Source of the DNA: Actinomycetes bacterium
GTDB taxonomy: Bacteria; Actinomycetota; Acidimicrobiia; Acidimicrobiales; SZUA-35
Length of the DNA stretch: 56,363 nt
Assembly: GCA_024227975.1 (NCBI GenBank)
Contig: JAAETV010000163.1
Location: 1 to 56,363 of the forward strand
Reading direction: 5' to 3'
The translations under genes were made by a program, and so were the position numbers. Positions 16,908 to 25,128 of the stretch are shown in pieces (within the stretch, counting starts at the first letter, position 1; each line of letters opens with the position of its first letter). The notes below the pieces were generated by a model. That model saw only the letters and a list, made by a program, of their open reading frames with translations, ran no database searches and was not told where the DNA came from.

Positions 16908-16931
16908 GTTGGCCCCATTGCTGGGGCCAAC
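16908..16931 (+). terminator. Perfect 9-bp hairpin after the M50B gene
   Basis: GTTGGCCCC (16908-16916) pairs perfectly with GGGGCCAAC (16923-16931) around a 6-nt loop. It lies 32 bp after the stop of the membrane peptidase. No T-run follows, which is common for actinobacterial terminators, so a terminator role is likely but not certain. Confidence 0.5.
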
Positions 16932-17051
16932 AGCCAGGTCCGCCGGCCGCAGCCTCCGGCCCGCCCGCAGTGGGGCCAGAGACTGTACCTAGCGGCCTCA
17001 GACAATCCGGACAGACGAGACCGCCGCTGTCGCAGGCTGTCTGGGGGAACA

Positions 17052-17071
17052 TTCTAGTCGGTCAACTAGAA
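17052..17071. promoter_or_regulatory. Operator-like palindrome
   Basis: TTCTAGT (17052-17058) and ACTAGAA (17065-17071) form a perfect 7-bp inverted repeat around CGGTCA. It sits in a relatively AT-rich part of the 424-bp gap before the YqeY-like gene. The size and symmetry suit a dimeric regulator. A 7-bp hairpin with a bulged extension, GCGGGCA with TGCCCGC at 17173-17196, lies downstream. Confidence 0.4.
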
Positions 17072-17300
17072 AGGGTAAATGGCCAATCTTCAGGATTAAC
17101 AACGATTCTTGTCGCCATACCACCGGATATCGACAGCAGCAAGGGGTCTGGCGGATAGGGACCGCTCGGTTTGCGGGCACCCAGAGGGTTGCCCGCATCG
17201 GGCTATCGGGTCGGTGTCCGGCACCCCTTCGGATTTCCTATCGGCGCACCTCACAAAGCTCCTCGCTGCAATCCTGCGGGCCTGCTATGCAAGAGTCATC

Positions 17301-17747
17301 ATGTTGATAGAAACAATCCGCCAGGATCTGACCAAGGCCATGAAGGCCCGCGATGAGTTGCGGCTCCGCACCCTGCGGGCCGTGATCGCCGCCGTCCAGG
17401 AGGCCCAGGTCTCGGGGGCCGAGGCCCGCCAACTCGATGACGATGAGGTCGAGAGGATCATCTCATCTCAGGTCAAGCGTCGAGTCGAGGCGGCCGCGGC
17501 CTTCACCGATGGTGCTCGTCCGGAGATGGCCGAGGCCGAATTGGCCGAGAAGGCGGTCCTGGAGGAGTATCTGCCGGCATCGCTGTCAATCGAGGAGCTG
17601 GAGTCGATCGTCGACACCACCCTGACCAAGGGGGGATGGACGGCCAAGGCCGACATGGGTCAGGCCATGAAGGCCATCAACGCCGAAGTGGCAGGCCGAG
17701 CCGACGGCAAAACGATCGCAGAGCTGGTCAAAGCCCGGCTCTCGTAG
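17301..17747 (+). CDS. yqeY: GatB/YqeY domain protein
   Basis: Starting at ATG 17301 (MLIETIRQDLTKAMKARD) gives 148 residues, the normal YqeY length. The pattern is conserved: LRTLRAVIAAVQ near residue 22, a central EEYLPASLSIEELESIV segment and a C-terminal helical GKTIAELVKARLS tail-like domain shared with the tRNA amidotransferase subunit GatB. The molecular role is unclear; a tRNA-amidotransferase-like RNA interaction is usually suggested. Longer in-frame starts back to 17109 look non-coding. It stands alone. Confidence 0.88.
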   Translation: MLIETIRQDLTKAMKARDELRLRTLRAVIAAVQEAQVSGAEARQLDDDEVERIISSQVKRRVEAAAAFTDGARPEMAEAELAEKAVLEEYLPASLSIEELESIVDTTLTKGGWTAKADMGQAMKAINAEVAGRADGKTIAELVKARLS

Positions 17748-17838
17748 CTGGGATCTGACCCACCAGGGCCAGGTTCAATCCAATTGGGCCTGGCGGCGGT
17801 AGCCATCGAGCGCCTACGAGGTCAAGGGTGGTGCTGGA

Positions 17839-18996
17839 TCAATCCGAGATCTTCACCCCTTCGAAGATCGGAAGCTCGATCTCCACCCTCCCTCTGGGGC
17901 CAGCCTTGATCGAGATGGAACCCTGGTGAGCGGCCAGCAATGTCCTGGCGATGGCCAGTCCGAGCCCGGCCCCACCGGGCCGACTACGGGCATCGTCGGC
18001 TTGGGTGAAGCGCTCGAAGGCGTGGGGTACGAACGAGCCAGGGAACCCGGTCCCCTCGTCGACGATCTCGATCCTGGCCATTGACTCATCAGAGTGATCG
18101 ATGATGGTGACGTGGCCTCCAATCGGTGAGTAGCGGATGGCGTTGTCCAACAGATTGCGTAGGACCCGACCGAGGGCGCCATGATCAGCCCCTACCTCGA
18201 GAGGGCCGGTGAGCTCGGCAACGACGACCACTCCGGTCAGGGAGGCGACAGGCTCAACGGCTTCCACCGCCTCATCGACGAGCTCGGCAAGATCGAGGGG
18301 CTCGCGGCTGAGACCGAGGTTGCCCGAGTCGGCTCTGGCCAGCAGGAATAGGTCACCGACAAGGGTCTCCAGGGCCAAGACATTGCCTCGCATGGCCCTG
18401 ATGTGGGTATCAGGATCCCCGATCTCGTCTTCCAAGGCATCGACCGAGACCAACAACGAGGCCAGAGGGGTACGGAGATCATGGCTGAGAGCGCTGACTA
18501 CAGCCCGCCGCTCATCATCGGCGGCTGCCCGTTCCTTCTCGGCCCCGGCCAATGATCGGCTCAGGTCATCGACGGCCTTGGCCAGGCTGCCGACCTCACC
18601 AGAACGATCGAGACCGGTCCTGGCCCCCCGATCGCCATCGGCCACCGACCGCAGGGTGTTCGACACCTGATCGAGATCTCGAGCGATGGGTCTAGCCAGG
18701 CGAAGCCCGACCACGATGGAAGCCGCACCCGTCGAGGCGGCAACCAGGAGGGCGTACCAGATGTCATGGCCGGACAACGTCATGGCCATGGTGCCGATCA
18801 GCCCACCCACCGTGGCCAGGAGTGGCCCAACGAGAGCCAGGGCCGGCACGCCTCGGCGCAGGGGCAGTCGGCGCAGCACCGATGGCAATCCAAGGGCGGC
18901 AAGCGCTGACACCCCGACCACCAGCACAATGAAGACCACGACCGATGGCCCGTCGTCCATCATGGCTCCTGAACCCAGCCCAGGCTCGTCGATCAT
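17839..18996 (-). CDS. Two-component sensor histidine kinase
   Basis: The ATG at 18996 overlaps the response-regulator stop (ATGA), which fixes the start and gives 385 residues. Two or three N-terminal membrane segments (about 17-37, 51-72 and 79-98) are followed by a HAMP-like linker. The dimerisation box has phospho-acceptor His172 in SHDLRTPLAS. The ATP-binding domain has an N box (RNLLDNAIRYSP), G1 (VDEGTGFPGS) and G2 (GGAGLGLAIARTLL). There is almost no extracytoplasmic sensor domain, so the signal is probably membrane-borne. It is the partner of the upstream OmpR-type regulator. Confidence 0.92.
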   Translation of the reverse strand: MIDEPGLGSGAMMDDGPSVVVFIVLVVGVSALAALGLPSVLRRLPLRRGVPALALVGPLLATVGGLIGTMAMTLSGHDIWYALLVAASTGAASIVVGLRLARPIARDLDQVSNTLRSVADGDRGARTGLDRSGEVGSLAKAVDDLSRSLAGAEKERAAADDERRAVVSALSHDLRTPLASLLVSVDALEDEIGDPDTHIRAMRGNVLALETLVGDLFLLARADSGNLGLSREPLDLAELVDEAVEAVEPVASLTGVVVVAELTGPLEVGADHGALGRVLRNLLDNAIRYSPIGGHVTIIDHSDESMARIEIVDEGTGFPGSFVPHAFERFTQADDARSRPGGAGLGLAIARTLLAAHQGSISIKAGPRGRVEIELPIFEGVKISD

Positions 18997-19691
18997 GGGC
19001 CCGGATCGAATCGGTAGCCAACCCCATAGACGGTGACGACATGGTCTGGCTTGGACGGTTCGGATTCGATGGCCCGACGAAGGCGGCGGACATGGACCGT
19101 GACCGTTCCCGGATCCTGCCATTCCGAACTGGAGCCCCACACCTCGCGCAACAGATCTTGGCGGCTCATGACCTCGCCCGGAGATGAGGCCAGGTGAACC
19201 AGCAGATCGAATTCCTTGGGGCGCAGCTCGACGAGCTCACCCCCACGGGTGACCCGGCGAGCCGACACATCGACCTCGATCGTTCCGAAGGCAAAGGTGG
19301 TAGGGCCGACCGGCTTCGATCGGCGAAGCACGGCCCTGACTCGGGCTGCGATCTCGCGTGGCGACGCAGGCTTGGCCACATAGTCGTCCGCCCCCAGTTC
19401 GAGGCCAGCCACCCGATCGGGTTCGCTTCCTCGGGCGCTGATTACGATCACTGGGACCTCATCGCCTCCGTCTCGGAGCTTGCGCAACACGTCGAGCCCA
19501 TTGACCCCAGGCAGCATCAGATCGAGGACCAAGGCATCAGGCCGCTGGCGGCCGATCTCGACCAGGGCTTCGTGGCCGTCGGCCGCGGATCGAACCGAGA
19601 AACCCTCCCGCTCCAGATAGGTAGCGACCACCTGGCGCACCTGGGGCTCGTCATCGACGATCAAGACGTCGGGGCGCCCAGAGCCTCGCAT
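18993..19691 (-). CDS. OmpR/PhoB-family response regulator
   Basis: This 232-residue regulator has a receiver domain with acidic pocket residues Asp13 and Asp14, phospho-acceptor Asp57, Ser85 and Lys107. A winged-helix DNA-binding domain follows from about 130 to the end (ELRPKEFDLLVHLASSPGEV, then VYGVGYRFDP). Its stop overlaps the kinase start by four bases, so the two are co-translated. The regulon is unknown. No binding repeat was identified near its own start. Confidence 0.93.
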   Translation of the reverse strand: MRGSGRPDVLIVDDEPQVRQVVATYLEREGFSVRSAADGHEALVEIGRQRPDALVLDLMLPGVNGLDVLRKLRDGGDEVPVIVISARGSEPDRVAGLELGADDYVAKPASPREIAARVRAVLRRSKPVGPTTFAFGTIEVDVSARRVTRGGELVELRPKEFDLLVHLASSPGEVMSRQDLLREVWGSSSEWQDPGTVTVHVRRLRRAIESEPSKPDHVVTVYGVGYRFDPGP

Positions 19692-19728
19692 GGTGTCGAC
19701 GATACCCGACCCAGGACGGGGGGTGTAG

Positions 19729-20253
19729 TCAGCCCTGTTCGAAGTACGCCCTGACCAGGGGCAAGGCCAGAAGTTGGGAGTCAGGACACAGGGGCCGTAC
19801 AGCCATCCAGTCCTCGATCATGGTGATGGGCACCGTGTCGACGGCAACCACTTCACCGTCGGGACAGCTCAGGGGTCCGTCGTAGCGAACCAGGTAGGTC
19901 CGGCCGATGACATGACCTTCCTCGCCATCGTAGGCGACCGGCCCGAGCTCGATCAGTTCCTGACCAGTCACCCCAGCCTCTTCGGCCAGCTCGCGCTCGG
20001 CTGCCACCAGCCACGGCTCGCCGACCCCACACACCCCGCCGAAACAGACATCCCAGTAGCTGGGAAAGACGTCTTTCCAATCAGCCCGCTGGTGGACCAC
20101 GATCTGCTCATCGGCGGTAACGACGGCGACGTAGGTACAGCGATGGCGCAGGTTCTCGGCCCTCAGCCGCTGCCTGGTGACGATCTCCACCACAGCACCA
20201 TCGACGTCAACCACCTCGACCAGCTCGGACGCGGCGTCGACGGCCTCAGTCAT
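19729..20253 (-). CDS. Nudix hydrolase
   Basis: Starting at ATG 20253 (MTEAVDAASELVEVV) gives 174 residues. The Nudix box is complete: Gly, five residues, Glu, seven residues, then RELAEEAGV. The flanking domain (HRCTYVAVVTADEQIVV, then DVCFGGVCG) is that of the IPP-isomerase-like Nudix group (YfcD type). The substrate is unknown; nucleoside diphosphate derivatives are typical. An alternative ATG at 20322 adds 23 residues. It lies downstream of the selenoredoxin gene on the same strand but behind a hairpin, so it may have its own promoter. Confidence 0.85.
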   Translation of the reverse strand: MTEAVDAASELVEVVDVDGAVVEIVTRQRLRAENLRHRCTYVAVVTADEQIVVHQRADWKDVFPSYWDVCFGGVCGVGEPWLVAAERELAEEAGVTGQELIELGPVAYDGEEGHVIGRTYLVRYDGPLSCPDGEVVAVDTVPITMIEDWMAVRPLCPDSQLLALPLVRAYFEQG

Positions 20254-20460
20254 GTCGGTCGATAGCGTCGGCCCCGGTTGCATCGGTTGGTCAGACTGCG
20301 CCGATCCGGCTCGCTCAATCATTTTCAAACGAAGCTGCTCTCGGACAAGTCGAAATCGACTACAACCCTCATGCTGCGCTCCCCTGCTCATGCGAGGCCC
20401 CAGAGCCACGACCAACTGCGCAAAGTCTAGGTTCCCAACCTGAGGTGCGCTCACTGAGGG

Positions 20461-20491
20461 GGTCCTGGGTTTGGGCTTCAGACCAGGGACC
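20461..20491 (-). terminator. Hairpin directly after the selenoredoxin stop
   Basis: GGTCC-TGG (20461-20468) pairs with CCA-GGGACC (20483-20491) with one bulged base. The stem begins at the base next to the gene's stop codon on the minus strand. A terminator or 3' stabiliser is likely. No clear T-run follows. Confidence 0.35.
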
Positions 20492-21130
20492 TCAGGCCGT
20501 CGCCACCAACTCCAGGACCTCATCGGTGCCGAAGAAGCCGAGCCAGCTGTTGATGGGCTCTCCGGTCGAATCGACCAGGATCGCCGTCGGCTGGCCCCGG
20601 ACGCCGTAGTACGACCAGGTCTCGAAACTGACATCCCAGATCATCAGTGGAGTCTGCAGACCCGTGGTCTCGACGAATCCTGCGGCCTGTTCGAGGGTGT
20701 CCTGCGCCCCCATACCAACCACCCTGACCTTGTCTCCATGCTCTTGAGCGAACTGCTCAACGGTCGGGCTCTCAGCCCGACATACGGGTCAATGGGGAGC
20801 CCAGAACCAGAGGAGGACAGGCAGATCTCCGCCCGCCAGCTCGGTCGAGAGGTTGACCGTCGAGGAGTCAGAGATGTTCACGACCTCGATGTCGGGGAAG
20901 AGGTTGGTCTCAGCCCCGGCGTTGGACGATTCAGACGGCCCTGGTGCCTCTGGGGCTTCGCTTGTTCCCTCATCGGCCGCTGGACCAGTGCCGACACCGT
21001 CGGCTGCTGGCCCTTGGGCGGTGGTATCACCGACAATCTCGGCACCACCACAGCCAGCCCCAACCATGGCGATGGCCCCGGCGAGGGCTATCAATCGTCG
21101 TCGCTGACCTCGGCGTGTGACTTTGGGCAT
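20492..21130 (-). CDS. Thioredoxin-like lipoprotein with in-frame UGA (putative selenocysteine 114)
   Basis: This is a TlpA/DsbE-like redox protein predicted to be lipid-anchored outside the membrane. From ATG 21130 the signal sequence ends in a lipobox (AMVGAGC), followed by a Gly/Ala/Glu/Pro-rich linker and the thioredoxin fold. The redox motif reads W-A-P-H-[UGA]-P-V-C-R-A-E, so the UGA at 20791-20789 stands exactly where the first Cys of CxxC belongs. The frame then continues for 99 more codons, including the cis-Pro loop GQPTAILVD, to a UGA at 20494-20492. A perfect 8-bp hairpin follows the internal UGA. A nonsense mutation is the alternative, but conserved sequence beyond it and the hairpin argue for selenocysteine. 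An upstream ATG at 21163 is possible. Confidence 0.82.
20763..20781 (-). promoter_or_regulatory. SECIS-like hairpin of the selenoredoxin
   Basis: In the mRNA sense the stem GTCGGGCT pairs perfectly with AGCCCGAC around the loop GAG. It begins 8 nt after the UGA, so the apical loop starts at the 16th base after it. Bacterial SECIS elements lie just inside the coding region with a G early in the apical loop and roughly this spacing. The stem is unusually strong for a random coding stretch. Confidence 0.65.
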
Positions 21131-21345
21131 AGCTTGATCCAACCGCTGGACCCCGAGGCGCATTCCGTTTCTCGAGCATTCGACGTTCTGAACATGTGAT
21201 GAACTGAGGCCTCTCGAGCCAACGGCCGAATGCACGGGCCGACACACTGGTTGACAACCATCATGAACCATCACGGTTTCCACTCGGCAAGCGGTTGGTG
21301 GTTCTGAATCTAGTTTGGTACCAAGACTGAAGGGGGTTCGAGGCC
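21131..21345. promoter_or_regulatory. Divergent promoter region between selenoredoxin and molybdopterin oxidoreductase
   Basis: This 215-bp stretch separates the two divergent genes. On the plus strand it contains TTGACA at 21251-21256, an exact match to the housekeeping -35 hexamer, although no good -10 is visible at the proper distance. AACCATCA occurs twice, 10 bp apart (21256-21263 and 21266-21273), which suits a regulator bound on one helix face. Both ideas are tentative. Confidence 0.3.
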
Positions 21346-23010
21346 ATGACTACAACCGACGAGAGAACTGAGGTGGTCGGTGCCGGGGTGATTCCAGCCG
21401 GTCTAGCCGGCGCTCTGGCTGCGGGGGCTGCCCTCAGTATCGGCGAGCTGGCAGCCGCCCTGGCCGCCCCCCGACCGGGGCCGGTGGTGGCGGTCGCCAA
21501 TCGGGTCCTCGACAATGCTCCAAGCTGGTTCGTCGACTTCGGGAAGGCCGTGTTCGGCTTGGCCGACAAGCCAGCCCTGGTGATGGGCACCGCCATCATC
21601 TCTGTGCTGGTTGCTATTGGCCTCGGAGTAGCCTCCCGACGCAATCTGATGCCCGGCATCGTCGGTATCTCCGTGTTCGGTCTGATCGGGTTGTTGGCCA
21701 TCGGTGTCGATAGCCAGGGGGGCTGGGCCGCTGCCGTTCCCGTCTCTCTTGCCGCCATCTTCGCCGGCGTAGGGGCTCTGATCATCCTGATGGGAAAGGC
21801 AAGGAGCCTGCGAGCGACCGGCCACAGGACCGTGGTCACGGTCGTGGCGGAGGGTGACGTCCCAGGCGAAGGCGACGGGGCCCGCCGCCCCACTTTTCCC
21901 ATTGATTCCCCCGTAGACCCTGCTGTCAGCCGCCGAAGCTTCCTCAATGCCGCCGGGGCTATCGGGGCGACGGCCGCCGTTGCGACAGTGGGGGCCAGTG
22001 TGTTGCGATCCCGCTCGTCGGTCAATGATGCCCGCGACGCGGTCCAACTCGATTCGGCTCTGACCGCAACCGAACTGGAAACTCGCATCTCCGATGCCGC
22101 CAGCTCTGATGTGGCGATCACCTCGGGGATCAGCCCCCTGATCGTCGACAACGACGACTTCTACCTCATCGACACGGCCATCCTCACCCCCCAGGTCGAT
22201 CCGGCCAAATGGGAGCTGACGATCAAGGGGATGGTCGACAACGAGGTCGTGTATACCTACGAGGAACTGCTCGACCGAGCCAACCTGGTTGAGCCGGTCA
22301 CGTTGTCGTGTGTGTCGAACGAGATCGGGGGGACCCTGGTCGGCAACGCCATATGGCAGGGGGTGGCCCTCACCGAGCTCCTCGATGAAGCAGGCGTTGA
22401 CCCGGCGGCCACCCAGATCGCCAGCCGATCGGTCGACGGCTGGTCCTGTGGCTTCCCGACCGAGGTGGCCTTTGACGGTCGCACCTCCATGGTCGCCATA
22501 GCCATGAACGACGAGCCGCTCCCCCTCCGCCACGGTTTTCCCGCCCGTCTCGTGGTCTCCGGCCTCTACGGCTACGTCTCGGCCACCAAGTGGCTCTCTG
22601 AGATCGAGCTGACCACGATGGAGGACTTCGACGGCTACTGGATTCCCCGAGGGTGGTCGAAGCTGGGCCCGGTCAAGACCCAGTCACGGATCGATACTCC
22701 GCGCCAGGGAACCTCGGTCAGGGCCGGCGCCGAGATCCCGATCGCCGGGGTGGCCTGGGCTCCCCATCGTGGCATCGAACGGGTTGAGATCCAGATCGAC
22801 GATGGCCCCTGGCTCGAAGCCGACCTCGGTGAGTCACTTGGCGAGAACGCTTGGTGCCAATGGCGCCGGGCCTGGACCACAACCCCGGGCCGGCATCTGA
22901 TCCGGGTGCGAGCCACCGACGGCACAGGCGAGACCCAGACCCCCGATCTGGCCTCACCAGCACCGAGTGGGGCGACAGGATGGCACGAGATCAGTGTGAC
23001 CGTCACCTGA
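21346..23010 (+). CDS. Membrane-anchored molybdopterin-dependent oxidoreductase (sulfite oxidase-like)
   Basis: This 554-residue protein has an N-terminal region of about four membrane helices (residues 15-160). A Tat-like SRRSFLNAAGAIG motif comes before another hydrophobic stretch near 205-225. The catalytic domain follows, with the molybdenum-ligating Cys in TLSCVSNEIGG near residue 324. A Mo-co dimerisation (immunoglobulin-like) domain lies from about 450 to the end. It is thus an extracytoplasmic Moco enzyme of the sulfite oxidase superfamily with an unusual membrane anchor. The substrate is unknown. It is divergent from the thioredoxin-like selenoprotein, and moaA, moaC and glp/moeA lie 22-26 kb away in this window. 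Confidence 0.9.
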   Translation: MTTTDERTEVVGAGVIPAGLAGALAAGAALSIGELAAALAAPRPGPVVAVANRVLDNAPSWFVDFGKAVFGLADKPALVMGTAIISVLVAIGLGVASRRNLMPGIVGISVFGLIGLLAIGVDSQGGWAAAVPVSLAAIFAGVGALIILMGKARSLRATGHRTVVTVVAEGDVPGEGDGARRPTFPIDSPVDPAVSRRSFLNAAGAIGATAAVATVGASVLRSRSSVNDARDAVQLDSALTATELETRISDAASSDVAITSGISPLIVDNDDFYLIDTAILTPQVDPAKWELTIKGMVDNEVVYTYEELLDRANLVEPVTLSCVSNEIGGTLVGNAIWQGVALTELLDEAGVDPAATQIASRSVDGWSCGFPTEVAFDGRTSMVAIAMNDEPLPLRHGFPARLVVSGLYGYVSATKWLSEIELTTMEDFDGYWIPRGWSKLGPVKTQSRIDTPRQGTSVRAGAEIPIAGVAWAPHRGIERVEIQIDDGPWLEADLGESLGENAWCQWRRAWTTTPGRHLIRVRATDGTGETQTPDLASPAPSGATGWHEISVTVT

Positions 23011-23049
23011 ACCTGACAGACCTCAGTCCGGGGCCTCCAGGCCGATACC

Positions 23050-23092
<43 letters not shown>

Positions 23093-23117
23093 GTCATTGT
23101 CGGCCCCGGGGCAAGGA

Positions 23118-24401
23118 TCAGGGGAGATAGGGGCGCGGGTCGGTAGCAACGCCTCCCAGGCGGATCTCGAAATGAAGGTGGTTGCCGGTGGCCGTCCCGG
23201 TCGCCCCGACGAGGCCGACGATGTCACCCCGATCGACGATGGCGCCGACGGGAACTATGAGCTGAGACAGATGGCCATAGAGGCTGCTGATGCCAGCTCC
23301 ATGATCGATGATCACCGTATTGCCATAACCACCACGCCACCCCGAGGAGATAACGACACCACCACTGGCGGCCGTCACCGGGGTACCACCGGGAGCAGCC
23401 ACATCGAGTCCCGAATGTAGCTTCCGGGTGCCGTAGACCGGATGGATCCGGTAGCCAAAGGGGCTACTGATACGGCCTACAACCGGCCACTGGTAGCCGA
23501 GCAGGGAGGGCTCGGCGGGAGCCGGAACCGCGACCGGAGTGGCGGCTGTGTCAGCAATCAGCTTCTGGATGGCACTGTCCTCGGCGGCGTAGGCCGTCAG
23601 CTCGGCCTCCCACTTGGCGATACGGGACTCGGCCTCGCCCTTGAGGCGGAGCTGAACCGTCGACTGCTCTCGCAGGGTCTCGAGCTCAGCTACCAACTGG
23701 GCTTCGAGCGCCTCGGCATCCTGGGCCGCCTGGATGGCTTCGGCCTGGTCGACCTGGCGGTCCTCCAGGAGGGCTCGGAGGTCCTCCAACAGCTCAGCCG
23801 TCGTCTTGTTGGTTTGCTCCAGTAGGACCGCTTGTCGGATGGACTGGTTGATGTCGCGTTTGCTGAAGAAGGGGCCCGGATCGTCGAGCCCGGTCTTGAA
23901 GCCCTCGACGGCCTTGGCCCGTAGTTGGTCCTCGATCTCGATCTGCTCGTCGTTGGACTCGGCCAGCTCCGTGGTCGCGGTCGCCATTGTCTCGCGAGCC
24001 ACCTTGAGCCGGCGCTGGGCCTGGTCGATTTTGGACTGGGTGGTCTGAGCAGCCTCGTTGATGCTGCCAAGGGCGGCGGCGATCTCAGAATCGGCAGCCT
24101 TGGCCGCGTTCAGGTTGCCGGCCGCCTGGGCCTTCTTGGCCCGATCTTCGGCACTGAGGGTGCTCGGTGTCTGGCTGGTGGTGGACGTTGTACTCCCGGT
24201 CTGAGCCTGCGAGGGGAGGGCGGCCGCTCCTACCAACACGACCAGGGCGACAGCGGCGCGCCGGAGACGGCGCCGGTGCACCCGCACCCACGGTTGATCG
24301 CTATCAGCGGCCGATGTCGACGATCCAGGCACCGCCGGGACCAGATAGAGAGTTTTGGCCGCGAATCGCAAGAGAAGTGATCGGCGCGATCGATTGTCCA
24401 C
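23118..24401 (-). CDS. M23 murein endopeptidase with coiled coil (EnvC/NlpD-like)
   Basis: The GTG at 24401 follows GGCGGAGAC and gives 427 residues, starting VDNRSRRSLLLRF. A signal/anchor segment lies after an Arg-rich stretch near residues 44-66. A long coiled coil follows from about 95 to 290. The C-terminal M23 domain (from about 310) has zinc ligands in HSGLDVAAP and HLHFEIR. Such proteins cut peptide cross-bridges or activate amidases during cell separation. The coiled coil suggests control by a divisome partner. The longer ATG frame to 24521 overlaps the next gene's upstream region and is less likely. Confidence 0.88.
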   Translation of the reverse strand: MDNRSRRSLLLRFAAKTLYLVPAVPGSSTSAADSDQPWVRVHRRRLRRAAVALVVLVGAAALPSQAQTGSTTSTTSQTPSTLSAEDRAKKAQAAGNLNAAKAADSEIAAALGSINEAAQTTQSKIDQAQRRLKVARETMATATTELAESNDEQIEIEDQLRAKAVEGFKTGLDDPGPFFSKRDINQSIRQAVLLEQTNKTTAELLEDLRALLEDRQVDQAEAIQAAQDAEALEAQLVAELETLREQSTVQLRLKGEAESRIAKWEAELTAYAAEDSAIQKLIADTAATPVAVPAPAEPSLLGYQWPVVGRISSPFGYRIHPVYGTRKLHSGLDVAAPGGTPVTAASGGVVISSGWRGGYGNTVIIDHGAGISSLYGHLSQLIVPVGAIVDRGDIVGLVGATGTATGNHLHFEIRLGGVATDPRPYLP

Positions 24402-24523
24402 GTAGTCTCCGCCAGGTGTTGGTGAATCGTTGATCGCTGTGCAAGGAGCGACACGCTGCCCGACAGTGGACTGTAATCGGTTCCGCCCCAAGATGGAACC
24501 CGTTGCCAGAAAGAGGAGCACCC

Positions 24524-25039
24524 ATGACCAAACCCCCCGAGATCGAGCGAGAGACCATGAATTGGTCCACCTACGGGATCGCAGCCCGCCAGCTAGCCCA
24601 GACCATCGCAGATAGCGACTTCAGCCCCGACATCATCTTGGCCATCGCCAGGGGTGGACTGTTCGCTGCCGGCTCCCTCGGCTACGCCCTCTCGGTGAAG
24701 AACCTCTACGTAATGAACCTGGAGTTCTATACCGGTGTCGATGAGCGACTCGATGTGCCAGTAATGCTACCTCCATATTTGGACAAGCTTGACTTGGCAG
24801 ACGCACGGATACTGGTGGCTGATGATGTTGCAGATACCGGCCATACACTCAAAGTTGTCCATGAATTCTGCCAAGATGTCGTTGCGGAAGCGAGGACAGC
24901 TGTGTTGTATGAGAAGTCACATTCCCAGGTCAAGTGCGATTACGTCTGGAAGAGAACAGATGCGTGGATAAATTTTCCCTGGTCAACAGAGCCTCCAATT
25001 GTCACCAAAACATCGCAAAAGACAGTATTAGACGCATAG
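24524..25039 (+). CDS. Phosphoribosyltransferase (PRTase type I)
   Basis: The ATG at 24524 follows AGAGGAG and gives 171 residues. The PRPP-binding loop ILVADDVADTGHTL near residues 103-116 carries the two acidic residues and the TG turn of type I enzymes. The N-terminal IARGGLFAAG segment is the PPi loop. The acceptor base is not clear; the closest feel is archaeal/actinobacterial xanthine-guanine or hypoxanthine types. From about 24740 onward the base composition drops sharply while the frame remains intact, unlike its first half. It is divergent from the M23 gene. Confidence 0.85.
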   Translation: MTKPPEIERETMNWSTYGIAARQLAQTIADSDFSPDIILAIARGGLFAAGSLGYALSVKNLYVMNLEFYTGVDERLDVPVMLPPYLDKLDLADARILVADDVADTGHTLKVVHEFCQDVVAEARTAVLYEKSHSQVKCDYVWKRTDAWINFPWSTEPPIVTKTSQKTVLDA

Positions 25040-25128
25040 TTGTGGACATGCTTGTCCAAATAAGTGAAATTCAGGGGATGCGCAATAGCCATATTCCATC
25101 TATTGTTTAAGAGATGGAGGCCACAGCA

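Larger units (their letters stand above)
16877..17300. other. Intergenic region, 424 bp, no supported gene
   Basis: No frame here shows a family match or a convincing ribosome site. The stretch holds the hairpin at 16908-16931, the palindrome at 17052-17071 and the hairpin at 17173-17196. The part from 17040 to 17130 is more AT-rich than its surroundings and is the likely promoter region of the YqeY-like gene. Confidence 0.6.

Noticed and set aside
20492..20722. A stand-alone 76-residue protein beginning inside the thioredoxin fold
   Set aside because: It is the C-terminal half of a thioredoxin fold and continues in frame from the upstream lipoprotein part across one UGA.
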